A program made the position numbers and the translations under genes. Below, one piece after another: positions 18,465 through 27,274 of a DNA stretch of 64,000 nt. This stretch comes from Nocardia asteroides (GTDB taxonomy: Bacteria > Actinomycetota > Actinomycetes > Mycobacteriales > Mycobacteriaceae). The notes beneath the pieces were generated by a model that saw only the letters and a program-made list of their open reading frames with translations, was not told the DNA's origin and made no database searches. Within the stretch, counting starts at the first letter, position 1; each line of letters starts with the position of its first letter. Location of the stretch: positions 2,093,501-2,157,500 of the forward strand of contig NZ_LR134352.1 in assembly GCF_900637185.1 (NCBI RefSeq), read 5' to 3'.

Positions 18465-18701
18465 TTACTTGCGAACCCAGAGTCGCCACCGGACGTTGGG
18501 TGTCAATTCGCACTGATAGTCGCGCTGGTTCGGATTCTGCCCGATGTAGTCGGCAGCCGCGAAGTAGCATTCTTGCTGCGTGGCGTAATCGCCGATTATC
18601 TTCCAGTGGAGTATGCGCGGATCCGCGTTCGCGGTCGATGCTGCCCCGATCATCAATGCACAGCCAGCCAGCGATGCGGCCAGAACACGGGTCTTCTTCA
18701 T
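18465..18701 (-). CDS. Small secreted hypothetical protein
   Basis: The 78-aa product has a clear signal peptide (MKKTRVLAASLAGCALM) with cleavage expected after ANA at residue 26. That leaves about 52 aa with two cysteines (Cys45 and Cys64) that could form one disulfide. The mature part is rich in Trp and Tyr. I do not recognise the family. A strong purine-rich site (GGAGGGGG) precedes the ATG. A shared terminator separates it from the converging MTB12-like gene. Confidence 0.75.
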   Translation of the reverse strand: MKKTRVLAASLAGCALMIGAASTANADPRILHWKIIGDYATQQECYFAAADYIGQNPNQRDYQCELTPNVRWRLWVRK

Positions 18702-19014
18702 TGTTCCCCCTCCAATTTCGGTGTGATCTCCAACTGCTGGACGATCACATGGCGAGGTTATCTCGGATCGCCATGGGGTTGCAATGATCTTTCGTCGCTA
18801 ACTCGGTCAATTGTGCTGGGGCAGAGTCGATTCGATGGCCTAGCTCTGGGCGGTTGCCGCGTCGCCGCTTTCGGTGCGGGTGACGGCGATTGGTCATCGG
18901 CCGTACGCCCGCGGTTCCACGCAGTGCCCGCGGCTGTCGCCGGTACCCGATACCCTCGGCGGCGGCGCATCACGAAGCGCCGGGCACCGTCCGCGGAAGA
19001 AGAGGAGAGCTGCG
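18702..19014. other. 313-bp intergenic region between divergent genes
   Basis: No convincing coding sequence is seen. The part next to the small secreted-protein gene (18702-18810) is lower in GC than its surroundings, as expected for a promoter region. The right end carries the ribosome-binding site AGAGGAGAG for the gene at 19015. I saw no palindromic operator or RNA structure. Confidence 0.6.
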
Positions 19015-19827
19015 ATGAAGGCTTACGACCTGGGTTTCGGGGATTCGGCGGACAAACTGGCGGAGACGCCCGGCGGTGAACCGCTGACGCTCGACGCGCC
19101 GGTCCGCTCCGGCTGGATCGGCAGCGAGGGACCGGCGATCGACCCGGCCACCTGGCCGCGCGGACCGGTCACCGGGCTGCCCATGATGCACGCGCTGACC
19201 CTGCGCCTGCCCGTCGACTACCAGCGTCGCGGCCCCGGCTTTCCGGCCGTCGCGTTCTTCCAGGGCGAGGGCCAGTTCGCCGACGCGACGAATCCGGTCG
19301 AGCCCGACCCCGCCTCCGACGACCCGGTCGCCCGCGACCTGGTCTCGACCAAGCTGCACGCCCAGCTGCAACTGCTGCACGACGAGATCGGCGGCGTCTT
19401 CGCGCTGATCTGGCTCACCGAGGCGGAATTCGCGGGCGGCCCGGTGGCCGCGCCCGCCGACGTGCGCCTGCCGGGTTCCCCGGTGGCGAGTGACGAGGGC
19501 TGCAATGCCTGGGACGACGTGCACCCCACCGTCGGTGTCTGGCTGGCCGAGCGGGTCGGCGACCCCAATGTCGGTATCCCGCCGGTGGAGTACGAGCCGA
19601 ACACCCGCTACCAGGACCCGCTCACCGACGACTCCGGCTGGACCCCGTGGGCCGAGCCGCTGTTCGGCCGCTGTCACCTCGGCGGCACCGCCTTCCCGGT
19701 CCAGGCCCTGCCCGAAGGGCTCACCCCGTACTACCTGGAGATCGAGGAGATCTCCGGGATGAACTTCGGCGGCGGCAACGCCCAGCTGGACCTGGAATCG
19801 GGCGTGTTCGACTGGGCCTGCGGATAG
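19015..19827 (+). CDS. Hypothetical cytosolic protein, possibly DUF1963/YwqG-like
   Basis: The 270-aa acidic protein has no signal peptide or membrane segment. It is rich in Pro, Asp and Trp. Segments such as HLGGTAFPVQALPEG and YYLEIEEISGMNFGGGNAQL recall DUF1963 (YwqG-like) proteins, whose function is poorly known; this link is weak. AGAGGAGAG precedes the ATG at 19015. It ends directly against the converging glycosyltransferase gene, with the two stop codons adjacent. Confidence 0.65.
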   Translation: MKAYDLGFGDSADKLAETPGGEPLTLDAPVRSGWIGSEGPAIDPATWPRGPVTGLPMMHALTLRLPVDYQRRGPGFPAVAFFQGEGQFADATNPVEPDPASDDPVARDLVSTKLHAQLQLLHDEIGGVFALIWLTEAEFAGGPVAAPADVRLPGSPVASDEGCNAWDDVHPTVGVWLAERVGDPNVGIPPVEYEPNTRYQDPLTDDSGWTPWAEPLFGRCHLGGTAFPVQALPEGLTPYYLEIEEISGMNFGGGNAQLDLESGVFDWACG

Positions 19828-21159
19828 TCAGTCCACCATGGCCGGGCGGTCGTCGTCGGGGCGTGTCCCGTCGGCGACCCGCGGCAGCCGGGCGACCCGC
19901 AGCGGGTCCGGTTCCGGTGGCGCGATGACGATCGGCTCGATCGGCGCGGGATCGGCGCGCGGCGCGCGGACCAGCTTGACAATGCCGCCCAGCACGATCA
20001 GATACAGCACCACGTAGACGTTCATGAACACCGGCGAGCCCGGCCACGACGGCGGGAGCAGGAACGTGCCGACGCTGACCCAGGTGGGGGAGTAGCCGTA
20101 GGTCCAGGCGGCGATGGCCAGGTACAGGCCCGCCGCGGCGAACCACCAGGTCCGGCGGGTCTGCGCGCGGTGGATCAGGTAGACCAGCAGCGGCACGAAC
20201 CAGACCCAGTGGTGGCCCCACGAATACGGCGACACCGCGCACGCCGTGAGACCGCCGAGGGTCACCGACAGCAGCGGCTCACCGCGCCGCACGAGCACGG
20301 CCGCCAGCCAGAGCGCGACCAGCGTGATCGGGACGGCGATCAGCAGCCACAGCCAGATCGGCGCCGGGCGGTCGATGAGGTGCGCGATCGCGCCGCGCAG
20401 CGATTGATTGGCCGGGTGGGTGTCCGGCGCGATCCGGCCGGACTGGAAGAAGGTCGAGGTCCAGTACTGGTAGGAGTCGCCCGGCAGGATCAGCGAGGTC
20501 AGCGCGATCGAGCCGAGGAAGGTCAGCGCCGCGGTGCAGGCCGCGCGCCACCGGCGTTGCGCCAGATACTGGGCGACGAAATACAGCGGCGTCAGCTTGA
20601 TGCCCGCCGCGATGCCGACGCCGACGCCGCGCAACCTGCTGTGCTCGCCGCGCGAGAAGTCCCACAGCACCAGCAGCATGAGCCACAGGTTGATCTGGCC
20701 GTAGTAGAGCGTGGTGCGCACCGGTTCGGCGAAGGTGCAGGCCAGGGTGATCAACGCGCTCACCACGGCCAGCCGCGGGGTCACCCGGTAGCCGAGCATC
20801 CGCCAGCTCTGCAGCACACAGGTGAACAGCACCAGCAGATTGAGCACCATCCAGGTGGTGGTGACGTGCGCCCACGGAATCAGGTTGAGCGGCAGGAACG
20901 CCAGCGCCGAGAACGGGGTGTAGGTGTAGAGCAGGCCGTAGTGGGTCGGCTCCACGTAGAGGGCGCGATCGTGCAGTACCCGCCAGCCGCCGTCGCGATA
21001 GATGTGCACGTCGAGGCCGCCGACGAGGATGCCGCCCTTGTCCAGCCACGGGTCCATCGTGGTGAAGAGCAGGGTCACGCCGAGAACGGCGGCGCCGAGT
21101 AGTAGGAGGAGCGTCGAGATCGTGCGCGGGAATTCCGGGCGTCGAGTTTTCTCCACCAC
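19828..21159 (-). CDS. GT87-family membrane mannosyltransferase (PimE/Rv2181-like)
   Basis: The 443-aa protein has about 10-12 membrane helices in a GT-C layout. Near the N-terminus, GGLDVHIYRDGG (about 48-58) matches the first periplasmic loop of PimE-type enzymes, making Asp50 the likely catalytic residue. The family transfers mannose from polyprenyl-phosphate-mannose to phosphatidylinositol mannosides, lipomannan or lipoarabinomannan outside the membrane; which acceptor applies here is unknown. A cytosolic Pro/Arg-rich tail follows the last helix. The start reads GTG-GTG-GAG and either GTG may be used. Confidence 0.82.
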   Translation of the reverse strand: MVEKTRRPEFPRTISTLLLLLGAAVLGVTLLFTTMDPWLDKGGILVGGLDVHIYRDGGWRVLHDRALYVEPTHYGLLYTYTPFSALAFLPLNLIPWAHVTTTWMVLNLLVLFTCVLQSWRMLGYRVTPRLAVVSALITLACTFAEPVRTTLYYGQINLWLMLLVLWDFSRGEHSRLRGVGVGIAAGIKLTPLYFVAQYLAQRRWRAACTAALTFLGSIALTSLILPGDSYQYWTSTFFQSGRIAPDTHPANQSLRGAIAHLIDRPAPIWLWLLIAVPITLVALWLAAVLVRRGEPLLSVTLGGLTACAVSPYSWGHHWVWFVPLLVYLIHRAQTRRTWWFAAAGLYLAIAAWTYGYSPTWVSVGTFLLPPSWPGSPVFMNVYVVLYLIVLGGIVKLVRAPRADPAPIEPIVIAPPEPDPLRVARLPRVADGTRPDDDRPAMVD

Positions 21160-21290
21160 GGCCGTGCTACCGGCCGGCTCGCATCGTATGCACGACTAAG
21201 AACCTACCGCCCACCCCTGGCGGTGCCGCGCCCCGGCCCGCCGTCGGTAGGCGATCGGTATGAAACCGCTGGCCGGGGCGCGGGTCCCGC

Positions 21291-21995
21291 TCATGCCGCC
21301 GGTTGCAGGACCAGCATGGTGTCGGCGCCGTGATGGAACTCGTAGCGGGTCTTGCGCAGCGTGGTCGGGATGCCCTTGTCGTGCAGTTCGGTGCGCAGGT
21401 GGGCGACGAGGTCGTCCAGCGGCGCGCCGGTGTAGTCGAGCAGGGGGTAGAGCCTGGCCTCGCCCACGGTGACGCGGGAGAGTTCGAGCAGGGCGGACAG
21501 ATGGAATTCGGCGTCGAGCCGGTCGGCGTAGCTGAACAGCAGGTGCGAGCTCAGCGACAGGTCGAAAGATTTGTCGGGCAGGGGTAGTTCGGGCAGGCTC
21601 GCGGCGAGGTAGCGCTCGGGCGTGGCCCGCAGGTCGGCGGCGAAACGCCGCGCCGCGCCGCGCCGGATGGCGGCGTGGTCGTCGGGGGAGCCGTACCAGT
21701 CCCAGCGGTACCGGTGGGCGTTGGCGGCGGCCCAGGCCACCGCCCGGTCGTTCTCGGCGACCGCGTCGACCGCCAGGTCGTCGGTCGCCCGGGCGTAGAT
21801 CGGATCGATCGCGGTGACGGTGGCGCCCAGTGCGGTTGCCTCAGCGGCGAAACTCGCTGCGCCGCCGGGACAATCGAGGACTCTGCGACCGCTGAGATCG
21901 TCGTCGGACAGGTGAAACATCGCGCGGTACTCGGCCAAAGATCTTGCGCTGACCAAAAATTCGCCGAGTACCTCGCCATCGGCGTGGTGCTTCAT
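21291..21995 (-). CDS. SAM-dependent methyltransferase-like protein
   Basis: The 234-aa protein carries a class I SAM-binding motif (RRVLDCPGGAASFAAEATALG, about 37-57, read as two halves) followed by TVTAIDPIYAR. A later acidic block (LPLPDKSFDLSLSSHLLF) fits motif IV. Similar actinobacterial proteins are annotated only as methyltransferase-domain proteins. No partner gene suggests a substrate. The gene stands alone between the GT87 gene and dinG, both on the same strand. Confidence 0.72.
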   Translation of the reverse strand: MKHHADGEVLGEFLVSARSLAEYRAMFHLSDDDLSGRRVLDCPGGAASFAAEATALGATVTAIDPIYARATDDLAVDAVAENDRAVAWAAANAHRYRWDWYGSPDDHAAIRRGAARRFAADLRATPERYLAASLPELPLPDKSFDLSLSSHLLFSYADRLDAEFHLSALLELSRVTVGEARLYPLLDYTGAPLDDLVAHLRTELHDKGIPTTLRKTRYEFHHGADTMLVLQPAA

Positions 21996-22086
21996 CTGCC
22001 AACGTTCTCACGTCTTGCATTCGCCCGGTAGTGAATTCACGCGTGTGGTCATGACGATTGCAAGACTCGCGTAAAAGTCCCTCAGG

Positions 22087-24132
22087 TCAGGCCGACGCGG
22101 TGAGGCGGCGCAGCGCCTTGGCGACCACCTCGGGATCGGTGGTCTCCCAGTACGGCGGCAGCGAGGCGCGCAGATAGCCGCCGTAGCGTGCGGTGGCCAA
22201 GCGCGAATCCAGGATCGCGACCACGCCGCGATCGTCGACGCTGCGCAGCAACCGGCCGGTGCCCTGGGCCAGCAGCAGCGCGGCGTGGTTGGCGGCCACG
22301 GTCATGAAGCCGTTGCCGCCGCGCGATTCCACCGCCCGTTGCCGGGCGGTGAGCAGCGGATCGTCCGGGCGGGGGAACGGAATGCGGTCCAGGATCACCA
22401 GACTCAGCGACGGGCCGGGCACGTCCACGCCCTGCCAGAGCGTGAGGGTGCCGAACAGCGAGGTGGCCGGGTCGTCGGCGAACTTGCGCACCAGCGCGCC
22501 CATGGAATCGTCGCCCTGGCACAGCACCGGGGTGTCGAGCCGCTCGCGCAGCGCCTCGGTGGCCGCCTTGGCCGCGCGCATCGAGGAGAACAGGCCCAGG
22601 GTGCGCCCGCCCGCCGAGGTGATCAGCTGTTCGATCTCGTCGAGGTAGGCGGGGGACAGGCCGTCGCGGCCGGGCGCGGGCAGGTGCTTGGCGACATAGA
22701 GGATGCCGGACTTGGCGTGGTCGAACGGGGAGCCGACATCGAGCGAACTCCAGCGCACCGACTCCATGTCCGCGGGCGCGGTGGCGCCGTTGGCCAGTGC
22801 CGGATCGACCTTGCCCGAGGACTGCGACGGCAGGCCCCAGGTGATCGCGAGCCCGTCGAACGAGCCGCCGATCTGCAACGTCGCCGAGGTGAGCACCACG
22901 GTCGCGGTGCCGAACAGCCTGCTGCGCAACAGCCCACCCACCGACAGCGGCGCCATCCGCAGGGTGCGGCGCGCGACGCCGCGGAGCTCGTCGGCCGACA
23001 TCCAGATGACATCGCGGCGCGCGGCCGGGTCGGCCTCCTCGAACGCGGTGAGGGTGCGCACCGCCGCGTCGTGCACGTCGTCGAGCGCGGCCACGGCCAT
23101 GGTGCGGGCGGCCGCGTTGTCGGGATCGTCGGTGGCCTTCACGCTGCCCGACGGCGCGAGGGCGGTGCGCGCGTTCCAGGCGGCGTCGCGGACCAGGGCC
23201 AGGACGGGGGCGATGCCGTCGGGGAGCTGATCCCAGCGGCCGGGCGGCATGTCCTCGAGCGCCTCGTGGAACGCCTCGGCGGCGCCTTCGAGCCGGTCGA
23301 CCTCGCGTTCGTCGATGAGCTTGGTGCAGCGCCGGGCGGCGGCGCTGATCGCGGTCGCGGCCAGTTCGGCGGTGGCGACGCCGGTGACCCGGTCGACCAG
23401 CTCGTGCGCCTCGTCGATGACGACGACATCGTGTTCGGGCAGCACCTGGATGCCGCTGATCGCGTCGATGGCCAGCAGCGCGTGATTGGTCACCACCACA
23501 TCGGCCTGCGCCGATTCCGCGCGCGCCTTCTCGGCGAAGCAGTCCTGGCCGAACTGGCAGCGGGTCTTGCCGAGGCATTCGCGCGAGGACACGCTCACCT
23601 GCCGCCAGGCCCGGTCGCTCACGCCGGGGGCGATCTCGTCGCGGTCGCCGGTCTCGGTGTCGGAGGCCCACTCGTTGAGCCGCTGCACCTCGCGGCCGAG
23701 CTTGGAGATGGCGAACGCGTCGAACAGTTCGGCCTCGCCGCCGGTGTCCTCCGGGATCACGCTGTTGATCTTGTTCAGGCACAGATAGTTGTTGCGGCCC
23801 TTGAGGATCGCGAACTGCGGCACCCGGCCCAGTGGCTTCGCCAGGGCCTCGGCCAGCCGCGGCAGGTCGCGGTCGACGAGCTGACGCTGCAGCGCGATCG
23901 TCGCGGTGGACACCACCACCGTACGGCCGGTGCGCACCGCGTGCCGCAGGCTCGGGACGAGGTAGGCCAGCGACTTGCCGGTGCCGGTGCCCGCCTGCAC
24001 CGCCAGGTGCTCCTTGGTGTCGATCGCGTGATCGACCGCGGTCGCCATGCTGGTCTGACCGGTGCGTTCCTTGCCGCCCAGCGCGTGCACGGCGGTGGCG
24101 AGCAGATCGGCGACGGGAGGGAGTTCGGGCAC
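22087..24132 (-). CDS. dinG: DinG-type ATP-dependent DNA helicase
   Basis: The 681-aa XPD-like superfamily 2 helicase unwinds DNA 5' to 3', including R-loops and forked substrates. Walker A is AGTGTGKS (about 47-54) and the DEAH box lies in VVVIDEAHELVD. Between them are the cysteines expected to hold an Fe-S cluster (NNYLCLNKIN and CLGKTRCQFGQDCF). The C-terminal helicase motif QGTGRLLRS is present. Position matches Rv1329c. The GTG start at 24132 is preceded by a leaderless-type -10. Confidence 0.92.
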   Translation of the reverse strand: MPELPPVADLLATAVHALGGKERTGQTSMATAVDHAIDTKEHLAVQAGTGTGKSLAYLVPSLRHAVRTGRTVVVSTATIALQRQLVDRDLPRLAEALAKPLGRVPQFAILKGRNNYLCLNKINSVIPEDTGGEAELFDAFAISKLGREVQRLNEWASDTETGDRDEIAPGVSDRAWRQVSVSSRECLGKTRCQFGQDCFAEKARAESAQADVVVTNHALLAIDAISGIQVLPEHDVVVIDEAHELVDRVTGVATAELAATAISAAARRCTKLIDEREVDRLEGAAEAFHEALEDMPPGRWDQLPDGIAPVLALVRDAAWNARTALAPSGSVKATDDPDNAAARTMAVAALDDVHDAAVRTLTAFEEADPAARRDVIWMSADELRGVARRTLRMAPLSVGGLLRSRLFGTATVVLTSATLQIGGSFDGLAITWGLPSQSSGKVDPALANGATAPADMESVRWSSLDVGSPFDHAKSGILYVAKHLPAPGRDGLSPAYLDEIEQLITSAGGRTLGLFSSMRAAKAATEALRERLDTPVLCQGDDSMGALVRKFADDPATSLFGTLTLWQGVDVPGPSLSLVILDRIPFPRPDDPLLTARQRAVESRGGNGFMTVAANHAALLLAQGTGRLLRSVDDRGVVAILDSRLATARYGGYLRASLPPYWETTDPEVVAKALRRLTASA

Positions 24133-24138
24133 GCAGTC

Positions 24139-24144
24139 ACCTTA
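24139..24144 (-). promoter_or_regulatory. -10 element (TAAGGT) of dinG
   Basis: On the minus strand TAAGGT lies 6 nt before the GTG at 24132, predicting a leaderless dinG transcript independent of the gene upstream. Confidence 0.6.
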
Positions 24145-24167
24145 TCGGCACCCCCGGACAGTGTTTG

Positions 24168-24184
24168 TTGGAGCGCTGGCGCGC
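24168..24184 (+). repeat. Partial copy (head only) of the 148-bp intergenic repeat
   Basis: TTGGAGCGCTGGCGCGC matches the first 17 bases of the repeat found in full at 30737-30884 and 34021-34168. It sits in the 61-bp gap between dinG and the upstream gene. Only the head is present here, so it may be a decayed or truncated copy. Confidence 0.65.
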
Positions 24185-24193
24185 GCTGTCGGG

Positions 24194-24730
24194 TCAGGAC
24201 TCGCGGACGAAGTCGTCGAGGTGGGCGCGGATGTAGTCGAGGACGCGGTCCTCGAAGTCGGCGGGCTCGTTGATGTCGTAGATCTCGTCCGGGTCGTCGG
24301 CGCGGTCGCCGGCCGGGCGGCGGATCTGGTCGGGGTGGGCCAGCACCTGGTGCTCGTCGTCGAAGAAGCGGTCCAGGTCGTCGGCGGCCGAGCTCGCGGT
24401 GGCGTCGCGGGCGGCGAGCACCGCGGCCGCGGCCAGGCGCGGCATGCCCGCGGCGCGCAAACCGCGGGTGGCCCAGGGGAGTTCGCCGCGGCGGGTGCGC
24501 AGATAACTGCCGAAACCGGCGTCCAGGACGCTGGTGTGCAGGCTCGACAGGGCCAGCAGGTGGGCGAAGGCGGGCGGGAGCTCGGCGAAGGCGCCGACGC
24601 CGAGGCGCTGCAGGTCGTCGGTGATCGGGTTGGACCAGAAGACCAGATCGGCGGCGTCGTGAATATTGTCGAGCTCGGCCAGCGCGGTGCTCAGCCGGTC
24701 GCGCGCCCGCGCCGGGAATCGGTAGTCCAT
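24194..24730 (-). CDS. DUF4375/DMP19-like hypothetical protein
   Basis: The 178-aa acidic protein contains LLALSSLHTSVLDAGFGSYL and a following AAGMPRLAAAAVLAARDA segment. This resembles the DUF4375 (DMP19) pattern of a helical domain of unknown function; the assignment is moderate. No signal peptide or membrane helix is present. TAACCT 6 nt before the ATG suggests a leaderless mRNA. It lies between pncA and dinG and is absent from the mycobacterial order. Confidence 0.62.
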   Translation of the reverse strand: MDYRFPARARDRLSTALAELDNIHDAADLVFWSNPITDDLQRLGVGAFAELPPAFAHLLALSSLHTSVLDAGFGSYLRTRRGELPWATRGLRAAGMPRLAAAAVLAARDATASSAADDLDRFFDDEHQVLAHPDQIRRPAGDRADDPDEIYDINEPADFEDRVLDYIRAHLDDFVRES

Positions 24731-24736
24731 GCGTGC

Positions 24737-24742
24737 AGGTTA
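24737..24742 (-). promoter_or_regulatory. -10 element (TAACCT) of the DUF4375-like gene
   Basis: On the minus strand TAACCT lies 6 nt before the ATG at 24730 with no ribosome-binding site between them. Confidence 0.55.
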
Positions 24743-24867
24743 GCGGGACGCGGAAGGCCCGCACCCGGGTGTGGTCGCGGTGGTGGATGCCGTCGACACG
24801 GTCACTCGACGCCCACTTCGCGCAGGCAATGGACTGCCTGCCCGCACCGGGAGCAGCTTCGGTGTCG

Positions 24868-25434
24868 TCAGCCCGGTAGCTCGCCCGACAGTTCGACGCC
24901 CGCCTCGCGCAGGGTGGTCAGCGCGGTGGCGACGGTCGCCGGGGCGACGCCCGCGGTGAGATCGAGCAGGACGCGGGTGTCGAAGCCGGCGGCGCGGGCG
25001 TCGAGCGCGGTGGCGCGGACGCAGTGGTCGGTGGCGATGCCGACGACGTCGACGCTGTCGACCCCGTTGGTTCGTAACCAGTCGGCCAGGGCGACGCCGT
25101 CGGCGGAGGCGCCCTCGAAGCCGGAATACGCGGCCGAGTACTCGCCCTTGGAGAACACCTCCTGGATCGGGCCGGTGTCCAGGGCCGGATGGAAGTCGGC
25201 GCCGGGTGTGCCGACCCGGCAGTGCGGCGGCCAGGTGTCGACGTAGTCGGGCTCGGTCGAGAAGTGGGGCCCGGGATCGACGTGATAATCCCTGGTCGCG
25301 ACCACCGCGTCGTACCGCTCGGCCGCCACGAGGGCGCTGATGGCCGCCGCCACCGCGGCCCCGCCGGCCACGGCCAGCGAACCGCCTTCGCAGAAGTCGT
25401 TCTGTACGTCCACGATCACCAGACCACGTGCCAT
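24868..25434 (-). CDS. pncA: Nicotinamidase/pyrazinamidase
   Basis: The 188-aa isochorismatase-fold enzyme hydrolyses nicotinamide to nicotinate. The catalytic triad is visible: Asp9 in VIVDVQNDF, Lys in SKGEYSAAY and Cys in GIATDHCVRAT. Metal ligands lie in RDYHVDPGPHF. The frame is open upstream, but the ATG at 25434 has GGAGG about 6 nt before it and gives the normal length. It sits 100 bp downstream of pncB on the same strand, so two consecutive NAD-salvage steps are co-encoded. In M. tuberculosis pncA lies elsewhere. Confidence 0.93.
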   Translation of the reverse strand: MARGLVIVDVQNDFCEGGSLAVAGGAAVAAAISALVAAERYDAVVATRDYHVDPGPHFSTEPDYVDTWPPHCRVGTPGADFHPALDTGPIQEVFSKGEYSAAYSGFEGASADGVALADWLRTNGVDSVDVVGIATDHCVRATALDARAAGFDTRVLLDLTAGVAPATVATALTTLREAGVELSGELPG

Positions 25435-25534
25435 GACGTCCTCCACCTCCGTTGTGCCGATCGCCGGTAGCGCCGAACCCGGATCCGTCCGGCGTCGCGG
25501 CCCCATTCTCCGCCGTGGACGCCACGGCGGCTAC

Positions 25535-26848
25535 TCAGCCGAGGAAGGTCGTCGGCACCGCGGGCTCGCCCGCCGAGAGCTTGAGCCCCTCCCACGGCAG
25601 GCTCACCAGGCCGCGCGCGACCCGGTCCCGGCTCTGCGCCAGCGTGGCCACCCCGTCGACCACCGCGCCCTTGCGGACCAGCGGCACCTGGAGCTCGCGC
25701 ACCTGGAAACCGTTGGTGGCCGGTGCTTCTCCCGTCGCCGGGTACACGATCTCCTCGACGATGGTGCCGGTGGCGCGGGCCAGCCGCACCGCCTTCTTCG
25801 TCCCGCCGCGCGACTGCTTGTGACTGCTGCGCTTGGCGACCGGGATGCCGTCCACCTCGACGAGCTTGTAGACCATGCCCGCGGTCGGCGCGCCCGAACC
25901 GGTGACCAGCGAGGTGCCGACGCCGTAGACGTCCACCGGTTCGGCGCGCAGGGCCGCGATGGCGTATTCGTCCAGGTCGCCGGAGACCACGATGCGGGTG
26001 CCGGTGGCGCCGAGCCCGTCGAGCTGGTCGCGGACCTGGCGGGCCAGCACGCCCAGGTCGCCGGAGTCGATCCGGACGCCGCCCAGCTTCGGGCCCGCCA
26101 CCTCGATCGCCGTCGCGACGCCCCTGGTGATGTCGAAGGTGTCGACGAGCAGGGTGGTGCCGATGCCGAGCGCGTCGACCTGGCTGCGGAAGGCGGCCGC
26201 CTCGTGCTCGCCGTCGGCGCCGCTGTGCAGCAGCGTGAACGCGTGCGCGCTGGTGCCCGCGCCGGGCACGCCGAAGCCGCGCACGGCCTCCAGATTGGAG
26301 GTGGCGTCGAATCCGGCCAGGTAGGCGGCGCGGGAACTGGACGGCGCGGCCAGCTCGTGTGTGCGCCGCGAGCCCATCTCGATCATCCGCCTGCCCGCGG
26401 CCGCGCTGACCATGCGCGCGGCGGCGGAGGCGATGGCGCTGTCGTGATTGAAGATCGACAGGGCCAGCGTCTCGAGCAGCACACACTCGGCGAAGCTGCC
26501 GCGCACGGTCAGGATCGGCGAGCCGGGGAAGTACAGCTCACCCTCGGCATAGCCGTCGATGTCGCCGGTGAAGCGAAACTCCCGCAACCAGTCGACGGTG
26601 GCCGGGTCGAGGAAACGGGCCACCACGTCGAGCTCGGCCGGGCCGAAGCGGAAGTGGGCCAGCGCGTCGAGCAACCGTCCGGTACCCGCCACGACGCCGT
26701 AGCGGCGCCCGTTCGGCAATCGCCGGGCGAACACCTCGAAGGTGCACTGCCGGTGCGCCGAACCGTCGGCCAGGGCCGCGGCCAGCATGGTCAGCTCGTA
26801 CTGATCGGTCAGCAACGCGGTGCTGGCGAACTCGTCACGGATCTGCAC
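25535..26848 (-). CDS. pncB: Nicotinate phosphoribosyltransferase
   Basis: The 437-aa enzyme converts nicotinate and PRPP to nicotinate mononucleotide. It begins [12 protein letters not shown], typical of PncB1. The active-site region includes [37 protein letters not shown] and [11 protein letters not shown]. Upstream frame continues into antisense of clpS, but the GTG at 26848 is supported by a -10 hexamer 7 nt before it. It is divergent from clpS with only 61 bp between starts, as in Rv1330c/Rv1331. Confidence 0.93.
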   Translation of the reverse strand: MQIRDEFASTALLTDQYELTMLAAALADGSAHRQCTFEVFARRLPNGRRYGVVAGTGRLLDALAHFRFGPAELDVVARFLDPATVDWLREFRFTGDIDGYAEGELYFPGSPILTVRGSFAECVLLETLALSIFNHDSAIASAAARMVSAAAGRRMIEMGSRRTHELAAPSSSRAAYLAGFDATSNLEAVRGFGVPGAGTSAHAFTLLHSGADGEHEAAAFRSQVDALGIGTTLLVDTFDITRGVATAIEVAGPKLGGVRIDSGDLGVLARQVRDQLDGLGATGTRIVVSGDLDEYAIAALRAEPVDVYGVGTSLVTGSGAPTAGMVYKLVEVDGIPVAKRSSHKQSRGGTKKAVRLARATGTIVEEIVYPATGEAPATNGFQVRELQVPLVRKGAVVDGVATLAQSRDRVARGLVSLPWEGLKLSAGEPAVPTTFLG

Positions 26849-26855
26849 ACCCGAA

Positions 26856-26861
26856 ACTGTA
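26856..26861 (-). promoter_or_regulatory. -10 element (TACAGT) of pncB
   Basis: On the minus strand TACAGT lies 7 nt before the GTG at 26848. It selects this start within a longer open frame and predicts a leaderless mRNA. Confidence 0.6.
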
Positions 26862-26896
26862 GTCACCGCGGGTGTTGTTTCTGCGTGGCCGCGTCG

Positions 26897-26902
26897 TACC
26901 CT
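26897..26902 (+). promoter_or_regulatory. -10 element (TACCCT) of clpS
   Basis: TACCCT lies 7 nt before the ATG at 26910. With the pncB -10 on the other strand, this forms a compact divergent pair of leaderless promoters. Confidence 0.6.
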
Positions 26903-26909
26903 GGGGTTT

Positions 26910-27260
26910 ATGGCCGTGTGCAATCCCGTTCGACCCGGCGCCGTCACCGACGCCGTGAACGCCGCACTCTCCGCGGCGCAGGCGACCCCGGAGGCGGTCG
27001 AGCAGACCGAGATCCTCGAGGCCGAGGACCGGCCCTGGGTCACCGTGGTCTGGGACGACCCGGTGAACCTCATGCACTACGTCACCTACATCTTCCAGAA
27101 GCTGTTCGGCTACAGCAAAGCCAAGGCGACCGAGCTGATGCTGCAGGTGCACAACGAGGGCAAGGCCGTGGTGTCCTCGGGTTCCCGCGACAAGATGGAA
27201 CAGGACGTGCGCAGGTTGCACGCCGCCGGACTCTGGGCAACCATGCAGCGCGACGACTGA
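26910..27260 (+). CDS. clpS: ClpS adaptor protein
   Basis: The 116-aa adaptor delivers N-degron substrates to the ClpC-ClpP protease. The core is clear: [20 protein letters not shown] holds the binding-pocket Asp, and [13 protein letters not shown] the following helix. The N-terminal extension (about 35 aa) is expected to be flexible and to enter the ClpC pore. The ATG at 26910 is preceded by a leaderless-type -10. DUF2017 follows by 14 bp, as in Rv1331-Rv1332. Confidence 0.93.
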   Translation: MAVCNPVRPGAVTDAVNAALSAAQATPEAVEQTEILEAEDRPWVTVVWDDPVNLMHYVTYIFQKLFGYSKAKATELMLQVHNEGKAVVSSGSRDKMEQDVRRLHAAGLWATMQRDD

Positions 27261-27261
27261 G

Positions 27262-27267
27262 TACCGT
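27262..27267 (+). promoter_or_regulatory. -10 element (TACCGT) of the DUF2017 gene
   Basis: TACCGT starts 2 bp after the clpS stop codon and lies 7 nt before the GTG at 27275, predicting a separate leaderless transcript. Confidence 0.55.
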
Positions 27268-27274
27268 AGGCCCT

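Noticed and set aside
22285..24273. Long Arg/Gly-rich frame opposite dinG
   Set aside because: dinG on the minus strand has Walker A, DEAH and Fe-S cysteines; the opposite frame has no domain.
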